DNA of 64,000 bases, from the NCBI RefSeq assembly GCF_023065955.2, contig NW_026623050.1:17752501-17816500 (forward strand), in the 5' to 3' direction. This document shows, piece by piece, positions 48,211-58,779 of the stretch (within the stretch, counting starts at the first letter, position 1; every line of letters begins with the position of its first letter). Source of the stretch: Ursus arctos (Eukaryota > Chordata > Mammalia > Carnivora > Ursidae). A program made the position numbers and the translations under genes. The notes under the pieces were generated by a model that was not told where the DNA came from, made no database searches, and saw nothing but the letters and a program-made list of their open reading frames with translations.

Positions 48211-49650
48211 CACGTTCTAGCCTTGAATCCACGGACCTGAGCATTCAGGTCATAGAAGCAAATAAAATCCTTTTCAGCTTTGAGTTGTGTTTCTGTTACT
48301 TCCAACAAAAACAGCTCTGGCTGGTAAACTCTTTAACACTGTCAAAGAGATGTTTGTTAAGTCAGTATCTCAGAACTATGATGCATGAATTATTCAAGCT
48401 CTTTTTATTTATCTACTATATCTTAGCTGTCATCATAACTTGAGCTAATAAGTTTCATAAATATAAACTTAACGTTTAAAGAAGAAATTCATTTTAAATG
48501 ACACATTTATTTCAAGATCTAACAAGTATCCCTATTGAGATTTGATGTTACAAACTTCTGTTATTCTTGACGTTAACTACTTCACCAATTTCCACCTTCA
48601 CCTCTCTAAATTAAAGAGTTCTGCCTTTCTAATCTACCTACTTTATGCCACAATCATTTTATTTCTCCCATTCTGAAATTCCTCTAGTTTCAGTGTGTTT
48701 TTATCAAAAAGTAGAAACCCCAACCACCCACACAGGACTCCTGGCCAGGAAAATGCAAGGTTTTTGTTTTATTTTTAAAGTAGATAGTTTATTGTCTACA
48801 CTGCAAAAACGGAGCGGCAGGCAGGATAGCAAAGGAGAGGCTGTCCGCAGGAAAATGCAAGTTTGTGTATGAGTGACTAAGGAGAGACAAAACTTGTCTT
48901 TTTGGTGTCAGGCCTCCCTCCAGTTCAGCAATGTGCTCATGTTTTTGGCCACAGCAGCACTTCGGGTCAAAGGATGTAGATAGATGGTCCTCATGAACAC
49001 TTAAAAATGGATAATGTACTTCTCCCTTGATTTCAACCAAGCCTGGAGCCATTATTTTGAAACCAAAACATAATCACACCATCCCTAAGTTCCACAATGG
49101 GTAAAAATCCTCTATTGTACAAGGAAATGTTTCATGCTAATGGCCGCTGGTTTAGGGGACTTCCAGCTGAGGAGGGCTTAGAAGAGAAATGGAGAAGGTC
49201 CAAGGCATGAAGAAGCCAGGGATAAGCTTCTGCAGTTTAAAAATCTGTTACCACCACAAACCCAGACTGACATTATAACCAAGGAACAGGACAACTGTTA
49301 AAAGGCAAAACTGACCAAAGGGCGTTTTAACACACTAAGGACCTAAGGACCCAAGGCCTCAAAGGCAGACACCATCAATAAAGGTAAAGGGGTTAGTGTG
49401 TGACGTAAAGATTAAATAAACCCCTTAAACTCCTCTGCCATCCACTCTCACCCCCCACTGTGAACGAAACGCCACAGGAACGACACCCTAGCTCAGTCTA
49501 TTGGTTGGGCTAACGTGAAACCTTAAAATATATTTTGAAAACACACAAACAACTCTTCCTGCTGTCCCAGTGGGTAAGCACAACTCTAGTAAACGGGAGT
49601 TTAGTTTTAAAATTATCATTTTAGCTACAAAGAATAAACTGGGGAAGAGA
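48211..49650. other. Intronic stretch, single copy
   Basis: No repeat recognised; an 87-codon frame at 48180-48443 and an antiparallel pair near 48645-49052 lack domains. Confidence 0.45.
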
Positions 49651-49654
49651 AGCA

Positions 49655-49805
49655 GCTTAGCACAAGGAATCCTAAGGATGATGAAAATGTTTTCTATCTT
49701 GCTTGTGGTAGTGGTTACATGACAGAATATATTTGTCAAAACTCCCTAAACTATACACTTAAAATGATAAATTTTATTACATAGAAATTATACCTCACTA
49801 AATTG
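49655..49805 (+). repeat. L1 3' UTR fragment
   Basis: 'tagtggttacatgacagaat', 'ctatacacttaaaatgataa', 'aattatacctcactaaattg'. Confidence 0.75.
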
Positions 49806-51585
49806 ATTAGAGAGAGAGACACAGCTAGAAGAAAAGGAGGAGACAAACTTCCCAGGGAGACAAATGCAAAAGGTCTGGGAAGACACTGTGGGAAGAGGAC
49901 ATGCCATGGGGGATGGAATGGGAGGGGTGGGCTTGCCCACATGACCTACTAGGGCCCGGCCTTATTCCATAGATCAGCCAGGAGTTTCTACTTCTGAGAA
50001 TACCTTCTACTTCATTAGGAATGGCCTAAAGTGGAGACAAATAAACCAAAGTCTACCCTCCAGTGGGCCACGTGCCCCTAGATTCTCCCAAGGGAGGCGA
50101 AATTCACTGTAAAGTTAAAAACAAAGCAGCTAAATTACCTTCTGAGATAAGATGTAAGGTAAGAGGGTTTGTCTCTCCCATCCCACACTTTCCTATAATG
50201 CGCCCCCCCCCAACACTTTGGAGGTTGTAGTTAAATCCCAGAAACCCCATTCATAAACCCTCCTCCAGAGCTTCCCTGCTTTGAACAGTTAAAAGCACCA
50301 AGAAGATTTAAAATGTTTATCTGGCAGTAGCAACTCTCATTAAAATTAAAACCTCTTTGTACTCTTTTAGCCACTGGGCAACATACCAGACATTCACACT
50401 TCAAGAGACAGTAACAAATTTCAAGAGGAAGTCATGAGCTTTCTGCTTTGCTCAAGCAGTCTGAAGTATTTCTGAGTAGCTTACAAGTTACACAGCGTCT
50501 GCAAAAATTCGTGATATAATGGGAATTAACTTCCAGTTTCCAAAGCTAGAGCTACTGGTGTTAACTTAACACGGTTCTCTCTCCTTCCCACCCTGTATCT
50601 AATCCATCATAGAGCCCTGTCTCCCAAGTCTGTCCCCTTCTCTCCCACACCATCTACCTGTGCCCCAGTCTACCAGACCACCATTTCTTATTTTGTTTCC
50701 TGCAACAGTTCCTTTGGTTGCCCTTGGCTCCCAGCTCTCCTCTCTATTACTCATCCTGTTCAACATGCCTGAAAACGAGCTTCCTTGTTTAACCACTTCT
50801 TTATACCCTGCTTCATTCCTACAAGTAGCCTAGTCATCCCAAACCATTATTTCGCGGAGACAGACTGTTAGGGACATCAGGAGGAAATATAGATGGAAGA
50901 GGCATGACAGGATACTTGAGGAAATCGAATGTACTTGCTAAACCCCAAATCTGGCACATGATCAGAGATGAGGTTTCTGTCCTGCTTTCAGCTGTTGAAA
51001 GTAGTCTGAAAAATGTAACTTCAACACCAAAAAAATGTTAGAATTTCCAGGATTGATGTTAAAGGGGAAGAGGCATAGAACATAAAACAGGAGCTATCCC
51101 AGAAAAAAATCTAGGCCATGTGGCTTCAGTAGGTATGAAGGGATACGGGAGGAAAGGAAGATTACAGATATACACTCTATTGGTCTAAACTGCTGTCTCA
51201 TCTAGGAACGTTTACATAGCATCTCGAGCAGGGGTTTTAGAAGATTTTGTACTGTTACAAAACTCAGCATCCTGATCCACATGAGTCTCCCAATCAAACA
51301 ACTTCAGGTAATCTTGACCATTCTATAGCATTTGTGGTGTTATCCACGTCTGGGAAGTTCATGAGAGGAGGACTACCACGCCATTTCATTGCTGCTGGTG
51401 ATCCATGCAGGCCTAGTTAATAAACCCTGCTCCACACATGCTGAATCCTTTGAAGTTGCTGAAAGCATCTATGGCTGACATTATGGTTCATCTATCCACT
51501 GCCAAGTCAAGACTAGCAAATATTTTCACCATCAGAAGCAATGAGGTATCTTAGCCACTTTCAACTCTTTTGGGAACAAGCCAGG
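49806..51585. other. Intronic stretch, single copy
   Basis: About 1.8 kb without recognised repeat, 3-5 kb from the promoter. One CACGTG at about 50070. No gene seen. Confidence 0.5.
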
Positions 51586-51589
51586 TGGA

Positions 51590-51712
51590 TCTAAAAACAA
51601 ACTGACCCACAACTCTGTGAATATACTAAAAACCACTGAAATCATAAACTTTAAATTGGGAATGGCATGGTATGTAAAGTACATCTCAATAAAGCCTTTA
51701 TTTTAAAAACCA
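51590..51712 (+). repeat. L1 3' end fragment
   Basis: 'aactttaaattgggaatggc', 'gtacatctcaataaagcc'. Confidence 0.65.
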
Positions 51713-52285
51713 ACAAACATTTTAACCAAAATGTTCGTTTCCAGAAATGTTTTATCCTAGGAACCTAGTTATTGCCCTTAAAATGTTTAAAACTGCTGGA
51801 AAATTTTACAAAATGGAAGCCCCGATAAATTACTGTGACAAAACCATTATCATTTTAGCTGCAAAGAATAAACTGAATGGTCTCTTTCCTTTCACCGTAA
51901 TGGGAGTTGATCTGTATCATACATCAAAATCTGCCTTTCAGCTCTGAATGACATTTTTTAAAAGGGCACTTCTCAGATTTAACCACTATGTTGAATACCA
52001 TAATTACGACATGTCACTAATATATCTTTCCTTGTAATCTACTCCAGAATTTCCTTCCCTATAATCCTCTGTGAGGAAAAAAAAAACCCTTGTGTTTATC
52101 CATTGATTTAACTTCTAATCATTTCCCTCTTCCTCTAATAATCACTACCCAAGCTTTTATCTCTAGAATCATTCCAACCTTCCCCATGTCCCGACCCATT
52201 CCCTAATTTCTACTTATAAATACCACACCAGCTGTCTGCCTGCTGTGGAGGTAACAACAGGTTACTTATGCGCCCAGATATGCGA
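51713..52285. other. Intronic stretch, nothing recognised
   Basis: No gene or repeat recognised. Confidence 0.4.
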
Positions 52286-52289
52286 AGTA

Positions 52290-52425
52290 GGTCAAGAATA
52301 TAAGAAACAGACTGTGAGGCCTTTGAGGGAAAGGGCTGTGTCTTGTTCATTGTTAGAACCTCTCAATATTAAGCTGAGTACTGGCACCCAGGAGGTGCTC
52401 AAGAAATATTTTGACCCACCATTAA
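52290..52425 (+). repeat. L2 3' end relic
   Basis: 'gaggcctttgagggaaaggg', then 'ggaggtgctcaagaaatatt'. Confidence 0.65.
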
Positions 52426-52859
52426 GCTAAGACCCATTCACAAAAAGAATGAGTCAACAAATAGCCAAGAGACTAGATTATACTTAGGCATAAATGTACT
52501 TAGAAGGCAATTTAAGCTCAACCTACTCTTGATATTTAAACCAGTCTGTCTTTACAATGACTAGAAGTTGAATTTTAAGAGTGTGTGATGAAGCTATGAC
52601 CAAAAGCCCAAACCTTGAGACTTAAAAATCACAGTATTTAAAAAAAATTTTTTTTTCTCAAAAATTACATTGGGAGAAAAAAAGCTGATCCAAGACCAAG
52701 AGCAATTTATTACCCAGTCTCTAGTTAAGCAGCCTACAATTAGTCAGCTCAGGGATGGACTCCTCACTGTGCACAGTGAAGAATGGAGGGCTATGCAAAG
52801 TAACGAAGGAATGTTTACAGACCTGTACCTCTTCATGGGAAAATGCCTCTGATACTTCT

Positions 52860-52972
52860 CAGTACCTACCTTCATACCTTCATTATGAGGATTAAATGAG
52901 TTAATATTTGTAAAGCACTTAGAGCAGTACCTGGCACATAGTTAGCACTGTATCAATGTTTATTAATAAAGT
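52860..52972 (+). repeat. MIR SINE relic
   Basis: 'tgaggattaaatgagttaat', then 'gagcagtacctggcacatag' and 'tatcaatgtttatta'. Well-preserved 3' half. Confidence 0.82.
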
Positions 52973-53199
52973 AACCAAATCAGTTGCCAATTGCATTCAT
53001 TCATACAGTAGAGACCTACAATGCCTAAGAAAAGTACCAGGTTTAGAGAGAAGTTCCATTGGGCAGTCTTTAAGTCTATGGCTGGAAAGAAAGGGGTCCT
53101 GGAGAATGTTTTATGCAAACTCCTCACCTCATGGTTGAATTAATCATATACCTATTTCTTGAGAAATTCACAGGTTACAAAAGCTTTTCCATCTAATTC

Positions 53200-53375
53200 C
53201 TAGGTCTGATGCTCACAACAGCCTTGAAAGAGCCGCAGAGCAGGTATAATTAACTCCACTTACAGATAGGAGACAACTGAACAAAAGAAGTTAAGTGACT
53301 TGCCCAAGGTCACACAGGAAGTGAAAAGGCCTGGGCTAGAATCCAGGTCTCTTGATGGCGGGTCCAGACTTATAC
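53200..53375 (-). repeat. MIR SINE relic
   Basis: 'gttaagtgacttgcccaagg', 'tcacacaggaagtg', 'gctagaatccaggtctc' is the complement of MIR. Confidence 0.82.
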
Positions 53376-53410
53376 TAACATGCTGCAACTTGGGTCCTGC
53401 GCTTACTTGG

Positions 53411-53418
53411 GTCACGTG
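53411..53418. promoter_or_regulatory. GTCACGTG E-box, 1 kb into intron 1
   Basis: An E-box of the type bound by MITF/TFE and USF factors, outside the neighbouring MIR and 1.0 kb downstream of exon 1. The motif is seen; use by MITF is inferred from MYO5A's role in melanosome transport. Confidence 0.35.
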
Positions 53419-53419
53419 T

Positions 53420-54100
53420 GGCAACAATGATTCTAAGATCCTAAATGGAGATTTTGCTGCCAACACGAACTTGGAAAGTTAAGCCCATTCTGTTAACTGG
53501 AACGGAAGGTAATTAATAGTTGGCAAAACACCTACGTACGGTAGAGTTATAGTATAAAATGCCATGACGACACATATTCACCAAGCACTACACACCGCCC
53601 AAGACAAATTTTCAGAAGTCTTCAAAGGCACAGTTCTCCAAAATATGCCATTCAGAGATTAGCAGACACAGAAAATACTGATGTAGGTTATAAGAAAGAA
53701 AAGCCTGCAGCTTTCCTTAAACTAAACCCTGATGGAAAAGGCTCGCCCCAGCGGATGGTGAAGACATGGAGCCTAACAAGGCTCTAAGGGATTACACGTA
53801 GGTAGCAAACTCCCAGGGACCCATGAGAACCGACCATCCCAGCCCGTGAATCATCTCGCATTTATCCGGCCGCATCTTCCTCGGGGGCTCACCACCCCAG
53901 GGAAGCCATCCGAAACCCGGCAGCTAAAGGTGAGAATCGACTGGCGACCGTCTGCAGGATTCCAAATCATCTCACGGAAAGGTTGGCTGGTGGTAGAAGT
54001 GGCACCGCATACCAACACAAGACGTTATTTTAAGCGCCTGTCCCCACGGGAGGGACCATCTGATCGAGCCCATCAAGCATCTCCCGCAGCCAGGATTTTT
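53420..54100. other. Promoter-proximal intron 1
   Basis: GC content and CpG rise steadily towards the island. No repeat or other exon seen; the 95-codon plus frame at 53846-54133 is not supported. Confidence 0.5.
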
Positions 54101-54411
54101 CCAAAACCAAGCCGGCGGGCAGGGCAATCCTGACACAGGCCCCCTCCCCAATCAGAAAGCCGCTGAGCGCCCGGCCCGGGGAGCGTGGCGGGGGCCGCAG
54201 AGACCCCCGAGGCCGGCCTCCCTCCGCCGCCTTCGCCCGAAAGAGGAAGGCGCCTCTGCGGCAGGCGGGCCGGGCTGGGGATTTTGAAATGCTGGGGAAG
54301 GGGGTGGTGCAGCCGCCCGGGCCCTCGCGCCCCCGCCCGCCCCAGCCCGACAGCCGGCAGCGCCCGGCCGCGCGGCCCCCTCCCCACTGCGCCGCCCGCG
54401 GGCCGCCTTAC

Positions 54412-54438
54412 CTTTGTGTAGAGCTCGGACGCGGCCAT
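54412..54438 (-). CDS. MYO5A: MYO5A coding exon 1 (myosin-Va N-terminus)
   Basis: Myosin-Va is the processive actin motor that carries melanosomes, endoplasmic reticulum and vesicles in melanocytes and neurons. Only its first coding exon is here. On the minus strand the start codon is at 54438-54436 in a good Kozak setting (G at -3, G at +4). Nine codons read MAASELYTK, then the donor GTAAGG starts at 54411 after a phase-0 AAG codon. Myosin-Va, as I know it, starts with this peptide; the paralogues MYO5B and MYO5C start differently (MSVGELYSQ, MAVAELYTQ). The motor domain begins in exon 2, which is not in the window. The exon lies in a CpG island, as expected for a broadly expressed gene. What is seen is the peptide, splice donor and island; the gene name rests on the exact match of the nine residues plus the donor position. 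Confidence 0.93.
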
Positions 54439-54576
54439 GGCGGGGCCCCGCGGCGCCGACGCCCCCCGCCTGAGCGGAGGCCGCACCTCGCCTGGGCGGC
54501 CGCCCGCGCCGACTAGGAAGCGCCCAGGCAGCCGCCGGCAGGGAGCGGGGCAGGGCCGGGCGGGGCGGGCCGCGCC

Positions 54577-54605
54577 GGGCGGGGCGGGGCGGGGCGGGGC
54601 GGGGC
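54577..54605. repeat. (GGGGC)n GC-box array, G-quadruplex prone
   Basis: One GGGC followed by five perfect GGGGC units, preceded by further GGGCGGGGC motifs from about 54558. Each unit contains a GGGGCG core bound by Sp1/KLF factors. The plus strand has more than four runs of four G, so it could fold as a G-quadruplex. It lies about 140-170 bp upstream of the MYO5A start codon, inside or just upstream of the 5' UTR, where length variation could affect expression. Confidence 0.85.
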
Positions 54606-54726
54606 GCCTCAGGCGCGGGCGGCCCGCGGGGGCCTGGCCATCACTCCCGGGCTCGCCGCGAGCACGCGCGAGCGCTCCGCGTGCCCGGGGTCCTCGGGGT
54701 CGCCTCCGCAACCCCCTCGGCGGCCG

Positions 54727-55069
54727 GTGATGCTGCTGCCGCCGCCGCCGCCCTGTGCATTGTGGGAGCGGGAGGAGGCTGCGCTCCAGCGCTACCTCCG
54801 CGGCTGCTCCGGGCTCCCTCCGGCGCACGCTGCCTCCCCTCGGCAGCCGGCTCCGAGCATCATCCGCCTGCCAGCTTGCGCGGCCGCCGCCTCCTCCCGT
54901 GCCCCCGAGGCCCAGAAGCCTGCCCCCGACCATTCTTCGGTGGCACACCTGCCCCGGGGGCGCTTCACACCCGGGTCGCCCCTCTCCCCCAAGCGAGCCC
55001 TGGACCGTGCAGAATGGCCCAGCCACCGCGAGGGGCGGCGATAGCTGGTGTCACTGCGTGTGTCCAGGT
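54727..55069 (+). other. Possible divergent transcript first exon (unproven)
   Basis: The plus strand has several overlapping open frames across the island, the longest starting near 54681, with ATG codons at 54727 and 55015. A good splice-donor-like CAG|GTAAAG occurs at about 55067-55075. CpG-island promoters often fire in both directions, so a non-coding RNA or 5' exon could start here. No protein family is recognised in any frame. The open frames are more simply explained by the lack of stop codons in GC-rich DNA. Confidence 0.25.
54757..54769 (-). promoter_or_regulatory. ZNF143/THAP11-like promoter site
   Basis: The plus strand reads TGCATTGTGGGAG; its complement CTCCCACAATGCA matches the core of the SBS motif (TTCCCA-AATGC) used by ZNF143/THAP11 at many CpG-island promoters. 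It lies about 320 bp upstream of the MYO5A start codon. The motif match is seen; binding is inferred. Confidence 0.5.
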
Positions 55070-55496
55070 AAAGGACTGGGATAGCTGCTTTTGCTATCCT
55101 TCCAAGCATTTCCAAGGAAAGGATTTGGGAGGAGGCTTCTTCGAAGTCAATAGAACCTAGAACTCCAGAAAAATCATGCTAGGAGCCGCGGTCTGGGAGC
55201 TGGGCAGTGAAGACCAGTAATCTGAGATAGAGGATCACCAAGGTCACCCTAAACACCTGGGCATCTGCCTGGGTATCGTTTCTTGAAACAAGATGCCCCC
55301 GGGGGTAGCCCAAGGCGCGCGTAGCTCTCCGAGGCCTGTGTGTTCGCTGAGGTACCACTACCCCTCCTGCCCCTCCTCCTGTTCCACCTAGTGATTATCA
55401 ATTCCACGGTGCCACCAGAAGCTATCCGGATGCCACCTGAAAACTGCAGGGGGCTTTTGTGGAAAGTCCATACTGCAAATTAATTCTGTATCAAAA
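55070..55496. other. Upstream flank of the CpG island
   Basis: Island shore with a few CpG. No gene seen. Confidence 0.45.
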
Positions 55497-55507
55497 GGTC
55501 AAAGGAT

Positions 55508-55707
55508 GGGGCGCCTGGGTGACTCAGTCGGTTAAGCATCTGCCTTCAGCTCAGGTCATGATCTCAGGGTCCTGGGATGGAGCCCCGCCATTGGGCTCCC
55601 TGCTCAGTGGGGAGTCAGCTTCCCCCTCTCTCTCTGCTTCTCCCCTTCATGCCTTCCTTTCCCCGCCCCCATGCTCTCTCTCAAATAAATAAAATCTTTA
55701 AAAAAGA
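55508..55707 (+). mobile_element. CanSINE, older type
   Basis: Closest CanSINE upstream of the promoter. Flanks share GTCAAAGGA (about 55498 and 55709). Confidence 0.93.
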
Positions 55708-55717
55708 AGTCAAAGGA

Positions 55718-56921
55718 GTCTCAGGAGTGGCGTTCAATGTGCTCACCCTCATCCTTGCACATCGGGCACAAGAATGTGGCCTTGCCACCCATCCCCACAC
55801 TGTCTTCACCTTCCACTTGCTCTGCATTCACACTTTTCCTCCTGGTTAACTAATCTCCATTTTTTTTTTCCATCCCAGCCTCTTTTTAATGTTCTCATCT
55901 TCCTTATTTCTTTGAACTCTTAAGTGCCTGTCCCGGCAATCTGGGATGGTTTCTATCAAGACCATGTCTCAAGGCTGGCCCCTTGGCTGCGTGTGTGTCC
56001 GGCATGTGTATGTCAAGGAAGACCATTGCCGTGGGGGGTGGGGGCACTTGGGACTAGTCCTAACTCTCTGGAATTCAAGCCTGTCCTTCCCTTGCTCGCT
56101 GCCCACAGTCCTCCCAGAGATGCCATAGGTAATGGCTATGGAGTCCAAAGACCCACAGAATTCTTTGTTCCCTCCAATTCTAAAATCGCATCTCTTTCAT
56201 GTTTCCGGGTCCCACCCTTTCTTTGTCCAGACATAAAAAGGGGAAATGTGCAGCTATGACCAGTACAACAAAAAGGACACCGGATTGAGATTTAGGAGGC
56301 TTGAATTCTACCCCTTATAATTTCTTCATGCCTTGTGTAAGGTAGTAACCACTGCCTTCTCACCCCTGGATAATACTTACCTCTCAGGACTGTTGGGAAA
56401 TGCTGATGAAGGAGTTCAGGGCATACACCCCAGGGTATGCTGCTTTGGCATAGAGTTTGGAGGACTTGAAAAACAGCAAATACAAGAAAAAACACTCTGA
56501 CTTTCCTTCTTTTTCTTAAAAGCAGGAAATGAAATTCCTTTATGAAAGATGTCCTCCCTATACCAGAAGGAAAGTAACATTCTTATCATCGAGGAGAAGC
56601 TGAGACCAAGAGAATTCTGCCCCAACAGACTTTTGTTAAAATAATTCTTATCTTCCCTTCGCCTGCCCACATAGTTTAGTCACTTTTCCACAATTGCCCC
56701 TTTGTTTGACCCAATGTAAAAGCAAGCAGGTTTTGTCGTTTCTTTGGGTCATTACAAATGCTCCTGAGTCACATAAGACAATATAAATATATATGTCACT
56801 TCTTTTAATCTATCTTTGTCAGTTTAATTTTCAGACCCAGTCAGGGACCTTAAGAGGGTTAAGAAAAACTTTTTCTTCCCCTATATGGATGAAAAACTAA
56901 AAAAAGGGTCTTATAGATATA

Positions 56922-56961
<40 letters not shown>

Positions 56962-57420
56962 AGGAAGAAAAAGAAACTAAAATTATTGTCTTCTAATTCC
57001 TGAACACATGCATTCAAGCACTCAAATTTTGGGGGCCACAGGAGAAAGGTAGTGGAGATGAGGAAGAGGAGAAGGATTGTCTACCCTTGACTTAACTGTG
57101 TACCTCATTCAGAGAAAGAGTAGACTTAAAAGCCAAAAAATAAAGTAACAAGGAACCCTGATGGCTGGCCTCCCTTACCTTAAACATGTGTATTCACAGT
57201 CCCAAGCACTTTGTCATTAGTGAAGTATGGAAACCAGCAATAATGACAACTTTCCAGGATTTCGGATTCCCCCCTCCCAAAGAGTAGTAGCCAGATGTCA
57301 TTGTATATTTTAAGTCAATTAAGTTCTCACTTGTCACATTATAATTGGGCACATTTTCATGTAGGTTGTGTTCAAATAAAAACAATGTCCAAGTTAATGT
57401 GAAAAATCCCTCTCCTCCGA
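55718..57420. other. Intergenic stretch
   Basis: No gene or major repeat recognised apart from a (TG)n run. Open frames up to 111 codons (55924-56259) lack domains. Confidence 0.45.
56927..56959 (+). repeat. (TG)n microsatellite
   Basis: About 16 uninterrupted units, 2.5 kb upstream of exon 1; potential Z-DNA and polymorphic. Confidence 0.95.
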
Positions 57421-57424
57421 AGCA

Positions 57425-58215
57425 TTCATATTACTTTTCACCACAAATATTGAGAGCTACCATGTGCCAGGAACTGTTTTGCATGCTGACGATTTATGAA
57501 TGAACAACACAGATAAAATATCTGACCTCATGGAGCTTACATTCTAATCGGGGAGACAATTATAAAGGTAGAAGGTAAAGATGGCAAGTATTCATTTGCT
57601 GGGGCTGCAGTAATAAGGTACCACACGCTGTGGCTTAAACCATGATGTGCTGTATGATCTGGAGGCTAGGAGTCTCAGGTCAAAGTGTTGGCAGCATTGG
57701 TTCCTTCTGGAAGCTGGGAGGGAGACTGTTCAGGCCTCTCTCCTCCATCCTAGTTGTTTGCTAACCATCTTTGGCATTCATCAGCTTCTGCTGCCTGCGG
57801 CAGTCTCAGTCTTCGTCTTCCCATGGCATTCTCCCTGTGCACGACTGTCTGTGTCTAAATTTCACCCTTTACAAGGATACAGTCATGTTGGGTTAGGGCC
57901 CACCCTAATGACCTCAATCCTAACGTGATCATCTACAAAGATGTTATTTCCAATTAAGGTTTCATTCACAGGTACTGGGGGTAGGAAGGACTTAAGCATC
58001 TTTTGGGGATGGAAAGGGGGGACACAATTCAACCTGTAACTGTGTGCAATGGAGAAAAACTAAACAGGGAAGACAGAATGGGAGGCCAGCAATTTTAGTG
58101 GGGTGGTCATTGCTTTATTCAAATTGAAAAAATAACTTTATGGAGGACCTATTTGGTGCTAGCGCTTAAGATAATAAAGATAGAAATGAATGAAATACGG
58201 TCCTTGACCTGGGAG
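57425..58215. repeat. Ancient repeat with nested old element
   Basis: Outer parts ('ctaccatgtgccaggaactg', 'catggagcttacattctaat') are an old mammalian repeat. Between about 57585 and 58045 lies a second old element ('ggggctgcagtaataaggtacc', 'gttagggcccaccctaatga', 'acacaattcaacctgtaac'). Families not named. Confidence 0.55.
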
Positions 58216-58566
58216 AGCCCACTGTAACGAGTGGCTGCAGGAGTAGGGGAAGGGGCAGTCCATGCTGCTTGGTCATTAGTAATTCTAATTCTGTAAGATT
58301 AGCCCAATTCTGGAGGCAGAGGCAAAGCACTGTTCCTGGTTAATTAGTTGGCATTTACGTATCCTAATATTTAGTGTTTCAGAGGATTAGACCCTGGGCA
58401 AGAGTGACATTTGAGTGGGTGGGGAAGAACCCTAAATAGTTCACTGAAAGATCTAAATAATGTTATGTATGGGAGGCCATTTATTATCAAAGGATATACA
58501 AAGGAACAGCATGAGGGAACTAGGCTATGAAGCAGAAAAGCCAAAGTTAAGAATAGAGTAAGACTG

Positions 58567-58764
58567 GGGCTCCTGGATGGCTCAGTCCGGTAAGCCACTG
58601 ACTCTTGGTTTCGGCTCAGGTCATGGTCTCAGGGTTGTAAGTAAGGTCGAGGTCCACATCGGGCTCTGTGCTGAGTTTCTCTCTCCCTCTCCCTCTGTCC
58701 CTTCCTGTCTCTCTCTCTCTCTCCCTCAAATAAATAAATCAAACTTAAAAAAAAAAAAAAGGGG
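58567..58764 (+). mobile_element. CanSINE, older type
   Basis: Perfect 14-bp duplication ATAGAGTAAGACTG at 58553-58566 and 58765-58778. Confidence 0.94.
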
Positions 58765-58779
58765 ATAGAGTAAGACTGA

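Larger units (their letters stand above)
1..54411 (-). other. MYO5A: MYO5A intron 1 (5' part, incomplete)
   Basis: All sequence left of the exon 1 donor (54411) belongs to intron 1 of the minus-strand gene, unless an exon was missed. No reading frame resembles the conserved start of the myosin motor (RVWIPDPEEVW region), so exon 2 is further left and intron 1 exceeds 54 kb. The intron is packed with repeats to about 37.5 kb and is cleaner towards the promoter. It carries 32 CanSINE copies, 17 antisense and 15 sense to MYO5A, so there is no strong orientation bias. The SEM1 retropseudogene is in the sense orientation relative to MYO5A. Confidence 0.88.
54100..55060. promoter_or_regulatory. MYO5A: CpG island / MYO5A promoter region
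   Basis: The island is about 1 kb, very GC-rich and crowded with CpG, unlike the AT-rich flanks. It covers exon 1 and its 5' UTR. No TATA box is placed plausibly upstream of the start codon. Instead there are GC boxes, a tandem GGGGC array (54581-54605), a CCG/CTG-type repeat (about 54729-54752) and a ZNF143-like site (54757-54769). This is the usual architecture of a dispersed, bidirectional mammalian promoter. The start site cannot be fixed from sequence; 54550-54800 on the minus strand is the most likely zone. A CCATGGCGG stretch at the start codon resembles a YY1 site on the plus strand. Confidence 0.9.

Noticed and set aside
54073..55026. 317-codon minus-strand open frame as a stand-alone protein
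   Set aside because: It runs straight through the exon 1 splice donor and is Arg/Pro/Gly/Ala-rich translation of a CpG island; only its nine MYO5A codons are supported.
54681..55160. 159-codon plus-strand open frame
   Set aside because: No known domain; composition is that of GC-rich promoter DNA and several frames are open at once.
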